Of a stretch of DNA of 64,000 nt, positions 37,169-46,205 are shown in pieces (the stretch's first letter is position 1; each line of letters opens with the position of its first letter). Source of the DNA: CAYVBJ01 sp964449075. Its GTDB lineage: Bacteria > Bacteroidota > Rhodothermia > Balneolales > Balneolaceae. The notes beneath the pieces are model-generated. The model was not told where the DNA came from and did no database searches. It saw only the letters and a list, made by a program, of their open reading frames with translations. The stretch spans positions 62,001 to 126,000 of the forward strand of contig CAYVBJ010000001.1 in NCBI GenBank assembly GCA_964449075.1, read 5' to 3'. Both the position numbers and the translations under genes were made by a program.

Positions 37169-38416
37169 ATGAGCTATTCGAAAATTAAGCCGCCTGAAAG
37201 CGGTAACACTATTGAGAAAAAAAGTGATGGCACTCTGAATGTCGGAGATAATCCGATTATCCCGTTTATTGAAGGTGACGGGATTGGCGTTGACATTACC
37301 CCGGCTATGAAACATGTACTCGACAGTGCAATTGAAAAAGCATATTCCGGCAAGAAAAAAATTAACTGGTTTGAAATTTATGCCGGAGAGAAAGCGCTGG
37401 ACGTTTACGGGGATGATGAGTGGCTTCCCGAAGATACCCTTGAAGCAATCAAAGAGTTTAAAGTTGGCATTAAAGGTCCGCTGACCACACCTGTAGGTGG
37501 CGGTATCCGTTCTCTGAATGTAGCAATTCGTCAAAAACTCGACCTTTATGCTTGTGTCAGGCCGGTTAAATATTACCAGGGAACTCCCAGTCCGGTAAAA
37601 CATCCCGAAAAGACCGATATGGTTATCTACCGGGAAAATACTGAAGATATATATGCAGGTATCGAGTACCAGACCGGCACATCCGAGAATGATCAGCTAA
37701 AAGATTTTTTAATCAACCAGCTGGGAGCAACAAATATTCGTTTTCCAAAAACTTCATCACTTGGAATCAAACCCATCTCGATTGAAGGAACGAAACGGCT
37801 TGTCCGCTCTGCTATTCGGTACGCCATCGACCAGAAACGTGACAGTGTAACGCTGGTTCACAAAGGCAATATTATGAAGTTCACGGAAGGAAGTTTTAAA
37901 AACTGGGGCTATGAAGTTGCCAAAGAAGAATTTGATGCCAAGGAGATAGGTGAGGGCCCATGGTGTGAACTGCCGAACGGTATTGTCATAAAAGATGTAA
38001 TTGCAGATGCATTTCTGCAGCAAATCTTAACACGCCCGGATGAGTACGCAGTTATTGCAACTATGAATCTGAATGGTGATTACATATCAGATGCGTTGGC
38101 AGCCTGTGTGGGAGGTATCGGTATTGCACCCGGGGCAAATATCAATTATGAAACAGGATACTCTGTTTTTGAAGCCACACATGGTACTGCACCCAAATAT
38201 GCAGGTCAGGATAAGGTAAACCCCGGCTCTTTAATATTGTCCGGAGTTATGATGCTGCGTTATATGGGGTGGAATGAAGCTGCCGATCTTATAGAAAAAG
38301 GTCTTGAGACATCCATCAGTAACAAACGTGTAACCTATGATTTTGAAAGGCAAATGGAGGGAGCCACTTTGCTCAAATGTTCTGAGTTTGGCGATGAAAT
38401 CGTAAAAAATATGTGA
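37169..38416 (+). CDS. icd: NADP-dependent isocitrate dehydrogenase
   Basis: Icd oxidises and decarboxylates isocitrate to 2-oxoglutarate in the TCA cycle. The 415-residue protein is the E. coli type. It shows PIIPFIEGDGIGVDI near residue 30, the substrate loop GGGIRSLNVAIRQ (with the Ser that is phosphorylated by AceK in E. coli), LDLYACVRPVKYYQG, the YRENTEDIYAGIEY segment, KGNIMKFTEGSFKNWGY and NLNGDYISDALAA with metal-binding Asp, and EATHGTAPKYAGQ. No AceK lies in the window, so phosphorylation control is unproven. A strong terminator follows 27 bases after the stop. Confidence 0.98.
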   Translation: MSYSKIKPPESGNTIEKKSDGTLNVGDNPIIPFIEGDGIGVDITPAMKHVLDSAIEKAYSGKKKINWFEIYAGEKALDVYGDDEWLPEDTLEAIKEFKVGIKGPLTTPVGGGIRSLNVAIRQKLDLYACVRPVKYYQGTPSPVKHPEKTDMVIYRENTEDIYAGIEYQTGTSENDQLKDFLINQLGATNIRFPKTSSLGIKPISIEGTKRLVRSAIRYAIDQKRDSVTLVHKGNIMKFTEGSFKNWGYEVAKEEFDAKEIGEGPWCELPNGIVIKDVIADAFLQQILTRPDEYAVIATMNLNGDYISDALAACVGGIGIAPGANINYETGYSVFEATHGTAPKYAGQDKVNPGSLILSGVMMLRYMGWNEAADLIEKGLETSISNKRVTYDFERQMEGATLLKCSEFGDEIVKNM

Positions 38417-38442
38417 AATTTTTTTACGAACTTAATAAAAGT

Positions 38443-38476
38443 AAAAAAAGCCGCTTATGTATTGCGGCTTTTTTTT
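38443..38476. terminator. bidirectional intrinsic terminator after icd
   Basis: AAAAAAAGCCGC and GCGGCTTTTTTTT flank a 9-base loop. The stem is GC-rich with an A-run before and a T-run after it, so it should terminate icd from the left and the convergent lipoprotein gene from the right. Confidence 0.92.
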
Positions 38477-38522
38477 CAACTGAAGAATTAGCTAAAAAGA
38501 AGATAATTTACAGTGCTCAATA

Positions 38523-39065
38523 TTAGTTCAAAACTTCCGTATTAAGAAGCAAATCTATATTTTTGTGCTCTTGCATTTGTATACGCACATTATTTATTAC
38601 CTTGTTTTTGGTAAGAGTTTTAAGGACATAGGCAAAAACTGCATCAGTATCAGTTTTGCGGGTTTCGATTTGAATGTCTGCATTGCTAAGGTCAATTTTT
38701 TGAATCGTATTTCGAAGTGTTCTGATAAAATCGGGTGTATCGGCATCAGATTCATTATTTTCAACAAGCTCGATCCGGGCTTCTTCAAATAAGTAATCAA
38801 CCTGTGCCCGCAAATTTGCATCTGACTGACGAATAGCCAGTTTACGTGCTTCGTCTTCATTTGCAGCAGAAGCTATTCCAAAAGAGTAGATTTGATTGTT
38901 TTCAACATAACCGGCCCTGGACTCATTAAACCAATCCGGAACCTTGTTTTCACTCTCTGCAGGTATTTCAGGTTCTTCGGGTTGTTGTACTGTTTGTTCG
39001 GCTGTGGAACAAGAAACAAATATAAAAAGTGCAATTATAGCGCAGTAATAGATGTTCAGGTTCAT
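38523..39065 (-). CDS. LPP20-like lipoprotein
   Basis: A 180-residue protein with a lipoprotein signal peptide (lipobox FVSC, lipidated Cys at about 19) followed by an acidic, Pro-rich linker (about 25-42). The folded part begins VPDWF, a feature shared with LPP20-type proteins, and continues YSFGIASAANEDEARKLAIRQSDANLRAQV, a pattern of a repeated tandem fold. Function unknown; it should be anchored in the outer or inner membrane. It is the last gene of the MMPL-recO-protease-lipoprotein run, 17 bases after the protease gene, and ends at the terminator at 38443-38476. Confidence 0.8.
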   Translation of the reverse strand: MNLNIYYCAIIALFIFVSCSTAEQTVQQPEEPEIPAESENKVPDWFNESRAGYVENNQIYSFGIASAANEDEARKLAIRQSDANLRAQVDYLFEEARIELVENNESDADTPDFIRTLRNTIQKIDLSNADIQIETRKTDTDAVFAYVLKTLTKNKVINNVRIQMQEHKNIDLLLNTEVLN

Positions 39066-39082
39066 TATTTCTGTATTTAATA

Positions 39083-40630
39083 TTATTGATTAATTTGGAA
39101 GTATCCTGTCACATTATTCTGATCTTCAGCTTTCAGGACAACAAAACCATTTTCGATAAGCGAATCCTGCAATAAGTCTCTGAATTTTAAAATATCTGAA
39201 ACTTCCTGTCCATCAACTTCCAGTATTTTCATTCCGTTATCTAAACCTGATTTCCAGGCAGGTGTATTACGCTGAATTTCCAAAATGTAGAGATCAAATT
39301 TTTGATGATCTTCGGGAGTAGCCAGTGCCCGTAACTTAAAACCAACATTAAAATCTTCTTCAATTACTCCTTTATCATCACCGGGTTCATTTTCTTCCCG
39401 GAAGTAATCATCATCGGGCTCTATGAATTCTCTTTCATTAAATTCAACCGGTTCTGCTGTGCGCTGAAGTTCTTTTAATTGAACTGATTTTTGAATTACA
39501 CTGCCATTTCGCCACAATTTCAATTCAACCGTGTCTCCGGGTCTGAACATTGCAATTTTTTCCTGAAGCTGATTTACTTCATTTACCTGGAGGCCCTCAA
39601 CTTCCAATATTATATCAGCAAATTTAATGCCGGCAACCTTTGCGGCCCCGTCATCTGTTGTTCCCGAAATAAAAACTCCCCTGATTTCATTAAGGTTTGC
39701 TTCGTCTGCTATCTCGTTTGTTACACTTTCAATGGTTACCCCAAGCATACCTCTTTTTGGTTCTCCAAATTCAATAATATCCCGTGCGATTTTTAAAGCC
39801 AGGTTACTGGGAACCGCAAAGCCATATCCCTGATAGTTGCCGCTCTGAGTAGCAATCGCGGTATTAATTCCAATCAGCTCACCACTTGTATTTACGAGAG
39901 CTCCTCCGCTGTTACCGCGGTTGATTGCTGCATCTGTCTGGATAAAGCTTTCAATTCTCATCAGGTCATCAATAATATCAACATCCCTGCTGAGTGCACT
40001 AACGATGCCTGCTGTTACTGTAGATCTCAGCCTGAAGGGGTTCCCGATTGCAAGCACCCACTCTCCTACTTCGATCAAATCTGAATTACCAATAGTTAGA
40101 AAAGGCAGGTTTTCTGAATCAATTTTTAAAACAGCAAGATCTGTACTCGGATCAGCACCAACAATTCTGGCTTTCAATATTTTTTTATCATCCAATACGA
40201 CAGATATGCCATCAGTAATGGCTTCATCAATTACATGATTATTTGTCAGAATGTATCCATCCGAAGAAATGATAACACCTGAACCTACAGTTCTTGCACG
40301 TGGCGGCAGAAAACGATCCCAGAACTGGTTCGACTCCTCCCCCTCATCAGATTCAGTAAATGACCGGTTATTGACAGGAACGATAGTTTCAATATAAACA
40401 ACTGCCGGTTTTACATTTTTTGCTATTGTTTTGAATAAAAACCTGGCATCCATTTTTTCCAGGTCAGAGTTATCCCAAAGCGGGGTATCGCTCCTTTTTA
40501 CTTCAGTCACTTTTACTTCAGCAAGGTCTAAAGGCCAGCCATTGGATCTGAATAGTGACAGAATAAGACCCAGCAACACTCCAATTAGAATTAATAAAAC
40601 ACCCGATAACAGATAATCTCTTTTTTTCAT
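39083..40630 (-). CDS. Do-like trypsin-type serine protease with PDZ domains (DegQ/HtrA-like)
   Basis: A 515-residue membrane-anchored periplasmic protease. One N-terminal transmembrane segment (about 9-27) is followed by the trypsin-like domain with catalytic His in TNNHVIDEA (around 145), Asp in STDLAVLKID (around 180) and Ser in AINRGNSGGALV (around 250). A first PDZ domain follows (about 280-370). After an acidic linker a second, more diverged PDZ-like region begins near residue 425. The start at 40628-40630 places the ATG next to the recO stop; an extended frame to 40690 would overlap recO. DegQ/HtrA proteins degrade or refold misfolded envelope proteins. The domain order fits that role. 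Confidence 0.92.
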   Translation of the reverse strand: MKKRDYLLSGVLLILIGVLLGLILSLFRSNGWPLDLAEVKVTEVKRSDTPLWDNSDLEKMDARFLFKTIAKNVKPAVVYIETIVPVNNRSFTESDEGEESNQFWDRFLPPRARTVGSGVIISSDGYILTNNHVIDEAITDGISVVLDDKKILKARIVGADPSTDLAVLKIDSENLPFLTIGNSDLIEVGEWVLAIGNPFRLRSTVTAGIVSALSRDVDIIDDLMRIESFIQTDAAINRGNSGGALVNTSGELIGINTAIATQSGNYQGYGFAVPSNLALKIARDIIEFGEPKRGMLGVTIESVTNEIADEANLNEIRGVFISGTTDDGAAKVAGIKFADIILEVEGLQVNEVNQLQEKIAMFRPGDTVELKLWRNGSVIQKSVQLKELQRTAEPVEFNEREFIEPDDDYFREENEPGDDKGVIEEDFNVGFKLRALATPEDHQKFDLYILEIQRNTPAWKSGLDNGMKILEVDGQEVSDILKFRDLLQDSLIENGFVVLKAEDQNNVTGYFQINQ

Positions 40631-40631
40631 T

Positions 40632-41363
40632 TCAGTAATCAAACAGTTGGTCAAAAATATGATCTGATTTCCGCTCTTTAATTCCTTCAATATGGTAACG
40701 GAAGTACATATCTAAATGGTGAATTAAATCTTTTAGTTCATTTTTTGACATGTTAATATCAAAAATTGAATTTTTCTTTACATCAACAGCCATTTTAATA
40801 AAGGTATACTGATCATACGTAAGTTTTATTGTACTGTTTCCTTTTGGAGACTCAGTTATTTCACCATTTGAAATATTAAGATAAACATTGCTCCTGTCAG
40901 TTTCATTAAGCTGTAATCCTATTCCGGATAAATCTGCTAACTGGATCTGAACATACGGCAAAATAAGTTTTGATGGTTTGCTATAGTCGTTCAGCCAGGG
41001 TAAAAACCGAATTAAAAAATTAAAAACCGGAATATTGATCTCATTTTCGTGTGTCAACTGGTTCACAAGTTCAAGCACGGATAAAGCCAGACTCATTTTA
41101 AATACATCTGTTCGCAATTTAAAAAGCTTATGTAAATAAGCGGCCTCAGTTAATGTTTGCACATTTCTTGTGTTCTTGTAATAGTAAACTACCTCAAGAA
41201 TTTCTCCGGGAGAAAGCAAACCGGACAGTTTGTTTTTTGGTTTTCGGGCTCCTTTGGCAATAACTGCTATTTTACCATGCTCTCTTGTCATCATTGTAAC
41301 GATCAGGCTTGATTCGCTAAAATTTATGACCTTAAGAACTATTGCGGATGTTTTTGCTATCAA
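40632..41363 (-). CDS. recO: DNA repair protein RecO
   Basis: RecO works with RecR and RecF to displace SSB and load RecA at gaps. The 243-residue protein starts with an OB fold (TSAIVLKVINFSESSLIVTMMTREHGKIAVIAKGARKPK), then a helical C-terminal domain. The typical GKGAR-like segment is present, and the C-terminal zinc-binding cysteines seen in some members are absent. It lies between the MMPL transporter gene (2-base gap) and the protease gene (1-base gap), so it is probably cotranscribed with them. Confidence 0.92.
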   Translation of the reverse strand: MIAKTSAIVLKVINFSESSLIVTMMTREHGKIAVIAKGARKPKNKLSGLLSPGEILEVVYYYKNTRNVQTLTEAAYLHKLFKLRTDVFKMSLALSVLELVNQLTHENEINIPVFNFLIRFLPWLNDYSKPSKLILPYVQIQLADLSGIGLQLNETDRSNVYLNISNGEITESPKGNSTIKLTYDQYTFIKMAVDVKKNSIFDINMSKNELKDLIHHLDMYFRYHIEGIKERKSDHIFDQLFDY

Positions 41364-41365
41364 AA

Positions 41366-43861
41366 TTAAAACCTGATTTTATTAGTGTCTTCAAGATATT
41401 GTACCAGGGACGGTAAAAATGTAAGCGCAGTAAAAAGAGCCATCCCGATTCCGATTACAGCCATAATACCGATAGACTGCAGCCCCGGGTGATTGGTAAA
41501 CAGAAGTCCGGCAAATCCAAGCATTGTGGTAAAAGAACCAACTGTTATATGCTGGCCTGTACTCGATATCACGCTCCACATACTATTCATTCCTTCGTCA
41601 TGGTACCTGTGAGCAAGATGAGCACCATTATCCACACCAATTCCCAGGATGGCCGGCAATACTACAAGATTGTAGAAGTTAAATTTCATGCCAAACACGA
41701 GCATGATCCCGAATAATATAGTTAAACCGATCAGTAAAGGTGATAAGGCGATAGCTGTCCACCTAAAAGAATTAAATGAGAAATACATCAATATAAATAT
41801 TATCAGAAATGTTGCTGAAATCATATAAGGACTTTCAGTTATCATCAAGTCAATCATCTCAGCCGCTACCAAAGATGTGCTTGCCGCGTAATATGTCTTT
41901 CCGCCTGAAATTGTGATTTTGCCAATCTCATCTTTAAATGCCATTGAACGCCGGGCGTCCGACATATTACTCTTTGGGTAGATAATAACAAATTTACCCA
42001 CTTCACCTTCTTTCGTAAGAAAACGGTTTTTCAGGTAATCCGGAATTTCTTCTACATCCAGTGGCTCCATGGTGCCCGAGGCCCGCCTCAGGATTTCAAG
42101 ATCTTCGTTTTCCTGGTCTTTTAAAAAAGGATCTTGTAAAAGTGTTCTTACACTATCTATATATTCAAGTTTTCGCTGCTGCATTTCTCCGGTAGGTGGA
42201 ATGCGTTCTTGCAGTGCCTCAAAGCTGTGAATTAAAGTTTCCGGATTTTGTTCCTTTTTTATTTCTAAAGTATCCAGTATTTCGAAAACATCTTCGTTTG
42301 AATCTGCAATTATATAAGCCGGATTCCTTCTCTCAGACTCATCAATGCCTTCTGTAAATTCTCTGAATTCCTGGTATTCTTCAAATTCGGGTTCCAGATT
42401 TCCAAAATCATATTCAAATTTGAGGCTGTCGGCATTGATCAACACTGCAACAGACAAAACTGTACATCCCAATATTACAGAGCGTGCGTACGGATATCTC
42501 TTAAAAAAATTAATGCTTTCCTTATCAGCAGAACGTTTATTGAATAAGATCAGGTTATATCTTTCGAAAATGGTTAAGAGTGCCGGAAGAATATATAACA
42601 TGGCTGCGAGAGCAAGAAGAATTCCCAATCCGGCTATGAACCCAAACTCGGAGAAACCGCGAAAATCTGCAAATATCAACACAAAAAGAGCACTTGCAGT
42701 TGTGATTGCGCTTACAAAAATTGCAATTCCGGTTCTCTCATATGCATTTAGAATCGAGTCATAGACATTCATTCCTGCAGAACGCAATTCAATATAACGG
42801 GCGTAATAGTGTATCCCATAATCGATCCCTAAACCAAAAAGAATTACGAACAGAACTGATGTCATTGTGTTCAGATTTTCCAAGAAAATATGAGTGATAC
42901 CAAATGTCCATGTCAGGCTTATAACGAGGGGTATTCCTATAACAAATGCAGGAATCGGAGATCGTATCAGATGGCTCCAGAAAGAGTATTGCTGATCCTG
43001 TTTTCTCCCTCTTTTATAGTGTATGTACTTTTTAAAGAAAAAATAGAGCAATACCAGCAGTATCACACTTGAAATTCCCAATGAAAAACTGCTGAAAACA
43101 TCATTCATTATGGATTCAAACTCATTCAAATGGCGTTTCAGTCTGCCACCGTATCTTACTTCCATTTCGGGGTGGTAAGAACTTGGCTGCATTGCCACTA
43201 CAAGTGAATCGTAGGCACTGAACATATCTTCAAGATAGCTTATGTTGCTTTTAGACCCGCTTGGGAAAAACTTTATTGTAACGAGTGTGCTGTCATCATT
43301 TACAGGGTACTTTGACGGGATTAAATCATTATAGGTTTGCTCGAAATTTGAAAAGTTATCTTCAGCGTCATCCTCTTCTTCTTCGAAATCAATAAAAAAA
43401 GGATTTGCTTCTTCCTTTGCAGTTTGAATTTCATCCTTTAAAAAATTGATGACATTCTCAAGTTCCTCAAAAGTAGCCAGGTAAAGAGCATTGTCTTTTA
43501 AAACATCTGTTTCTCTTTTGAATTCAGCCCGTTTAAAAAAATTATCCTGTATACCCGGGTCATACAATTTTAAACTCTGTTGAATCAGGTCATTGGCAAA
43601 TCGTTTGTTCGCTTCAAAACTTGGTGATTTTATAGCAACCTGCATTTCTGTTTCAGAACCGGCAGTTTCCTGCAGCTTATCAAGAGCCTGTACCGTTGGA
43701 TTGGAAGGCGGCAGCAGATTCGCTATATCGGTATCTATGCCAAGCTTCAAAGCATAGCTTGCAGCGGCAATTGAAATGAGAAGGCTTACAAAAAGAACAC
43801 TGTATGGATGTTTATAACAAGCCTCAACAAGAGGTCGAAAGAAACGAAGAATTTTAAGCAT
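41366..43861 (-). CDS. MMPL/RND-family transporter (HpnN-like)
   Basis: An 831-residue protein with the RND layout: TM1 near 18-38, a large periplasmic domain, five helices from about 260 to 435, a second periplasmic domain, and five more helices near the C-terminus (from about 680). The proton-relay segments GLGIDYGIHYYARYIE and GIGVDNGAHLAHRYHDEG, with paired aspartates, are present in the two halves. Members include the hopanoid transporter HpnN and the MMPL lipid exporters. The substrate is unknown. The first gene of a minus-strand run with recO; 90 bases upstream lies a glycosyltransferase gene. A lipid-export role is an inference. Confidence 0.9.
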   Translation of the reverse strand: MLKILRFFRPLVEACYKHPYSVLFVSLLISIAAASYALKLGIDTDIANLLPPSNPTVQALDKLQETAGSETEMQVAIKSPSFEANKRFANDLIQQSLKLYDPGIQDNFFKRAEFKRETDVLKDNALYLATFEELENVINFLKDEIQTAKEEANPFFIDFEEEEDDAEDNFSNFEQTYNDLIPSKYPVNDDSTLVTIKFFPSGSKSNISYLEDMFSAYDSLVVAMQPSSYHPEMEVRYGGRLKRHLNEFESIMNDVFSSFSLGISSVILLVLLYFFFKKYIHYKRGRKQDQQYSFWSHLIRSPIPAFVIGIPLVISLTWTFGITHIFLENLNTMTSVLFVILFGLGIDYGIHYYARYIELRSAGMNVYDSILNAYERTGIAIFVSAITTASALFVLIFADFRGFSEFGFIAGLGILLALAAMLYILPALLTIFERYNLILFNKRSADKESINFFKRYPYARSVILGCTVLSVAVLINADSLKFEYDFGNLEPEFEEYQEFREFTEGIDESERRNPAYIIADSNEDVFEILDTLEIKKEQNPETLIHSFEALQERIPPTGEMQQRKLEYIDSVRTLLQDPFLKDQENEDLEILRRASGTMEPLDVEEIPDYLKNRFLTKEGEVGKFVIIYPKSNMSDARRSMAFKDEIGKITISGGKTYYAASTSLVAAEMIDLMITESPYMISATFLIIFILMYFSFNSFRWTAIALSPLLIGLTILFGIMLVFGMKFNFYNLVVLPAILGIGVDNGAHLAHRYHDEGMNSMWSVISSTGQHITVGSFTTMLGFAGLLFTNHPGLQSIGIMAVIGIGMALFTALTFLPSLVQYLEDTNKIRF

Positions 43862-43950
43862 TTCTAAAATTTAAATCTCTAAGGTAATATAATTCGTCTT
43901 TGTTCTGTGGACAAAATTAAAGCAGAGTGATATAGTGAACAGATTGTAGA

Positions 43951-45096
43951 TTAATAAATTTGTTTGTTCATTTCGTTGAACAATTTTTTACTTACGGAAT
44001 CCCAGTTTGCATTTTCAATGACCCTTTCAAAACCTTGTTCACCAAGTTTTTTGGCATAGGATTCATCTGATAAGATAGTATTCAACGCCTTTATCAGTTC
44101 ATCAACATTTTCTTCTTCAACAAGTAAACCAGTTTTTTTATGCAGAACTGCACTTGGAATACCGGCGGAATTACTCCCAATTACAGGCTTTTTACAAGCA
44201 TTTGCCTCCAGGTATACTATACCAAACCCTTCTACTTCCGTTTCATCAGATCTTGGTACCATAACGAATAGATCACACATGTTGTAGAACGGATTTAACT
44301 CCTCATATGGTACTTTACCTGTAAAATGCACGTAATCATCCAGGTTCAGTTCTTTTACTAGCTCTTTGCACTTTTCCAATTCAGGTCCGTCACCAACAAC
44401 CACATAAATAATATCAGGAATCTCATTTTTTAGTTTGTTTACGGCTTCAATAACCAGATCGACACCTTTTCTGCGTATTATGCGTGTAACAGTGAGAATA
44501 ATTTTTTTTCCTTGCAGTCTCATTTCAGATATTAATTTCTGTGCATCCACTGGAAAAAATTGATCCGGATCAGTACCATTAATTACTACTGTTTTCCGTT
44601 CTTTGGGTACACCAAGCTCTCCCATCATTTCAGAATTGTAATCACTCACAGGGTAGTTATGATCTGTTTCCTGTAAGCATTTTTTCCTGGTTTTCTCAAA
44701 CAAGGAATCCAATGCAGGGACATTTTTGTATGGGTTAAAAATCAGTTCCCTGCCGTGGCCTGAACAAAATACTTTTTTTAAATCTCCTTTTCTTCTCAGC
44801 TTAATTGCAGGCCAGGTTGTGTGCCATTGCGCATGAAAAGTTGCATCCGCATCATGTTTTTCAATTATTTCTTCAAGATTTTTAAAAAGTGAGAAAACCA
44901 AGTGTGAATTTTTAATATTTAAACGATAGACAGGAAAATCAAGAACGCAATCAATTCTTTCTGCATTTGGCTTATCCGGGCAAATAATGGCGAAATCATC
45001 ACAAAATTCATTCAGACGTTTGGCGTGTTCCAGGCAATAAGTTTGAATTCCACCAAAATCGGGAGGAAAATCCTGAGTTATTAAGATTAGTCGCAT
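43951..45096 (-). CDS. glycosyltransferase family 4
   Basis: A 381-residue retaining GT-B glycosyltransferase. The N-terminal domain starts LILITQDFPPDFGGIQTYCLEHAKRL, typical of GT4 acceptor sites. The C-terminal donor domain shows VTRIIRRKGVDLVIEAV, VVVGDGPELEKCKELV, HFTGKVPYEELNPFY and the E-x7-E segment EVEGFGIVYLEANACKKPVIG. It resembles PimB-like mannosyltransferases. Its start is only 12 bases from the divergent membrane-protein gene, so the two share a promoter region. Donor and acceptor are unknown; a lipid-linked or cell-envelope sugar is likely. Confidence 0.93.
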   Translation of the reverse strand: MRLILITQDFPPDFGGIQTYCLEHAKRLNEFCDDFAIICPDKPNAERIDCVLDFPVYRLNIKNSHLVFSLFKNLEEIIEKHDADATFHAQWHTTWPAIKLRRKGDLKKVFCSGHGRELIFNPYKNVPALDSLFEKTRKKCLQETDHNYPVSDYNSEMMGELGVPKERKTVVINGTDPDQFFPVDAQKLISEMRLQGKKIILTVTRIIRRKGVDLVIEAVNKLKNEIPDIIYVVVGDGPELEKCKELVKELNLDDYVHFTGKVPYEELNPFYNMCDLFVMVPRSDETEVEGFGIVYLEANACKKPVIGSNSAGIPSAVLHKKTGLLVEEENVDELIKALNTILSDESYAKKLGEQGFERVIENANWDSVSKKLFNEMNKQIY

Positions 45097-45108
45097 TAAA
45101 TCTGTTGA

Positions 45109-46179
45109 TTGATCAAAAGTGTGCCTGAAGAAGAAGTATATTTACTGTTATATTCCTTTGCCAAAAATAAATTGATTTATATAAGCTTGAAAGTAAAATA
45201 CAGATATCTGCGTAAACAAGTTAGTAGCTTTTTTCGCAGTGAAAAAGGAAAAAAAACGGGAATCTGGACCCGAAGAATGATCAATACCGGCGTTGTTTTG
45301 TGGCTGGTTTATGAGCTCTCTTTGGTTGGGTGGTTTAATGTGTGGCAGTCGTTACCAACTCAACCTTTATTCTACCTTATCTTTTTCTTTCTCTATTTTC
45401 AACTGCCCTTTTTTGAAATACTTATTTACAGGATAAACTGGTCATTTGATTCAGTGCGTTCCATTCCTGTATTTCTTATGAAAAATATCTACAACAAAGA
45501 TGTTCTTGGCTACTCGGGAGAGGTCTATTTTTATCTTTGGGCTCAAAAAACACTCCAATATAAAAAACTCGATGTCTTCAAAATTATCAAAGATAACAAT
45601 ATCATTTCCTCTATCTCCTCAACGCTTGTGGCATTCTCGCTTCTTTCGATATTCTTTTTCACAGACCAGATAAAAATACTGGACTGGGTTATGCAAGATT
45701 CCGGAAATTACATATGGGGCGGTACTGCACTGCTTTTTGTAGTGGTAATTGTTGTTATAAAATTCCGCCGTTTTGTAATATCAATGCCTTTAAAAAATGC
45801 GTATAAAATTTTTGGAATACATGCTGCCAGGTTAACCCTGAACTTATTTCTGGTTGTTCTAATGTACGATATTGTTATACCTGATACGCCCATGTACATT
45901 TGGTTTACACTACTTTCGGTTGAGATTATACTAAGCCGTATACCATTTTTGCCAAACAGAGATTTAATCTTTACCGGAATGGGAATTGGATTGGCTGAAG
46001 GACTGCAAATTTCAACATCTGCAATTGCAGCTATTTTACTGACAAGAACGGTACTGGGAAAAGTTATGAATCTCAGCTTTTTTGCTTTTAGTTCAATTAT
46101 CAAAGATAAATCTGCGATTACTGATCAGAATGGTAAAGAAAATGACCAGATAAAGTATCAGAATAGTTCATCTAAATAA
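45109..46179 (+). CDS. integral membrane protein of unknown family
   Basis: Up to 356 residues with about eight transmembrane helices. The first begins WLVYELSLVGW and is followed by paired Trp/Phe-rich helices (FYLIFFFLYFQLPFFEILIY), with later helices near FSLLSIFFF, ALLFVVVIVVI and LFLVVLMYDIVI. I recognise no specific family; the arrangement weakly recalls flippase-like lysylphosphatidylglycerol synthase TM proteins. The start is unclear: the listed one is TTG, GTG at 45121 and TTG at 45187 are alternatives, and the first in-frame ATG is at 45277. It is divergent from the GT4 gene by 12 bases and converges with the HTTM gene. Confidence 0.7.
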   Translation: MIKSVPEEEVYLLLYSFAKNKLIYISLKVKYRYLRKQVSSFFRSEKGKKTGIWTRRMINTGVVLWLVYELSLVGWFNVWQSLPTQPLFYLIFFFLYFQLPFFEILIYRINWSFDSVRSIPVFLMKNIYNKDVLGYSGEVYFYLWAQKTLQYKKLDVFKIIKDNNIISSISSTLVAFSLLSIFFFTDQIKILDWVMQDSGNYIWGGTALLFVVVIVVIKFRRFVISMPLKNAYKIFGIHAARLTLNLFLVVLMYDIVIPDTPMYIWFTLLSVEIILSRIPFLPNRDLIFTGMGIGLAEGLQISTSAIAAILLTRTVLGKVMNLSFFAFSSIIKDKSAITDQNGKENDQIKYQNSSSK

Positions 46180-46205
46180 AGTAAAAAAAGATAGATTTTC
46201 AATAA

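Noticed and set aside
37154..37603. 149-codon frame on the minus strand opposite icd
   Set aside because: It is antisense to a clear icd reading frame and has no ribosome-binding site or recognisable family.
42345..42764. 139-codon plus-strand frame inside the MMPL gene
   Set aside because: It is antisense to a well-supported transporter and has no independent support.
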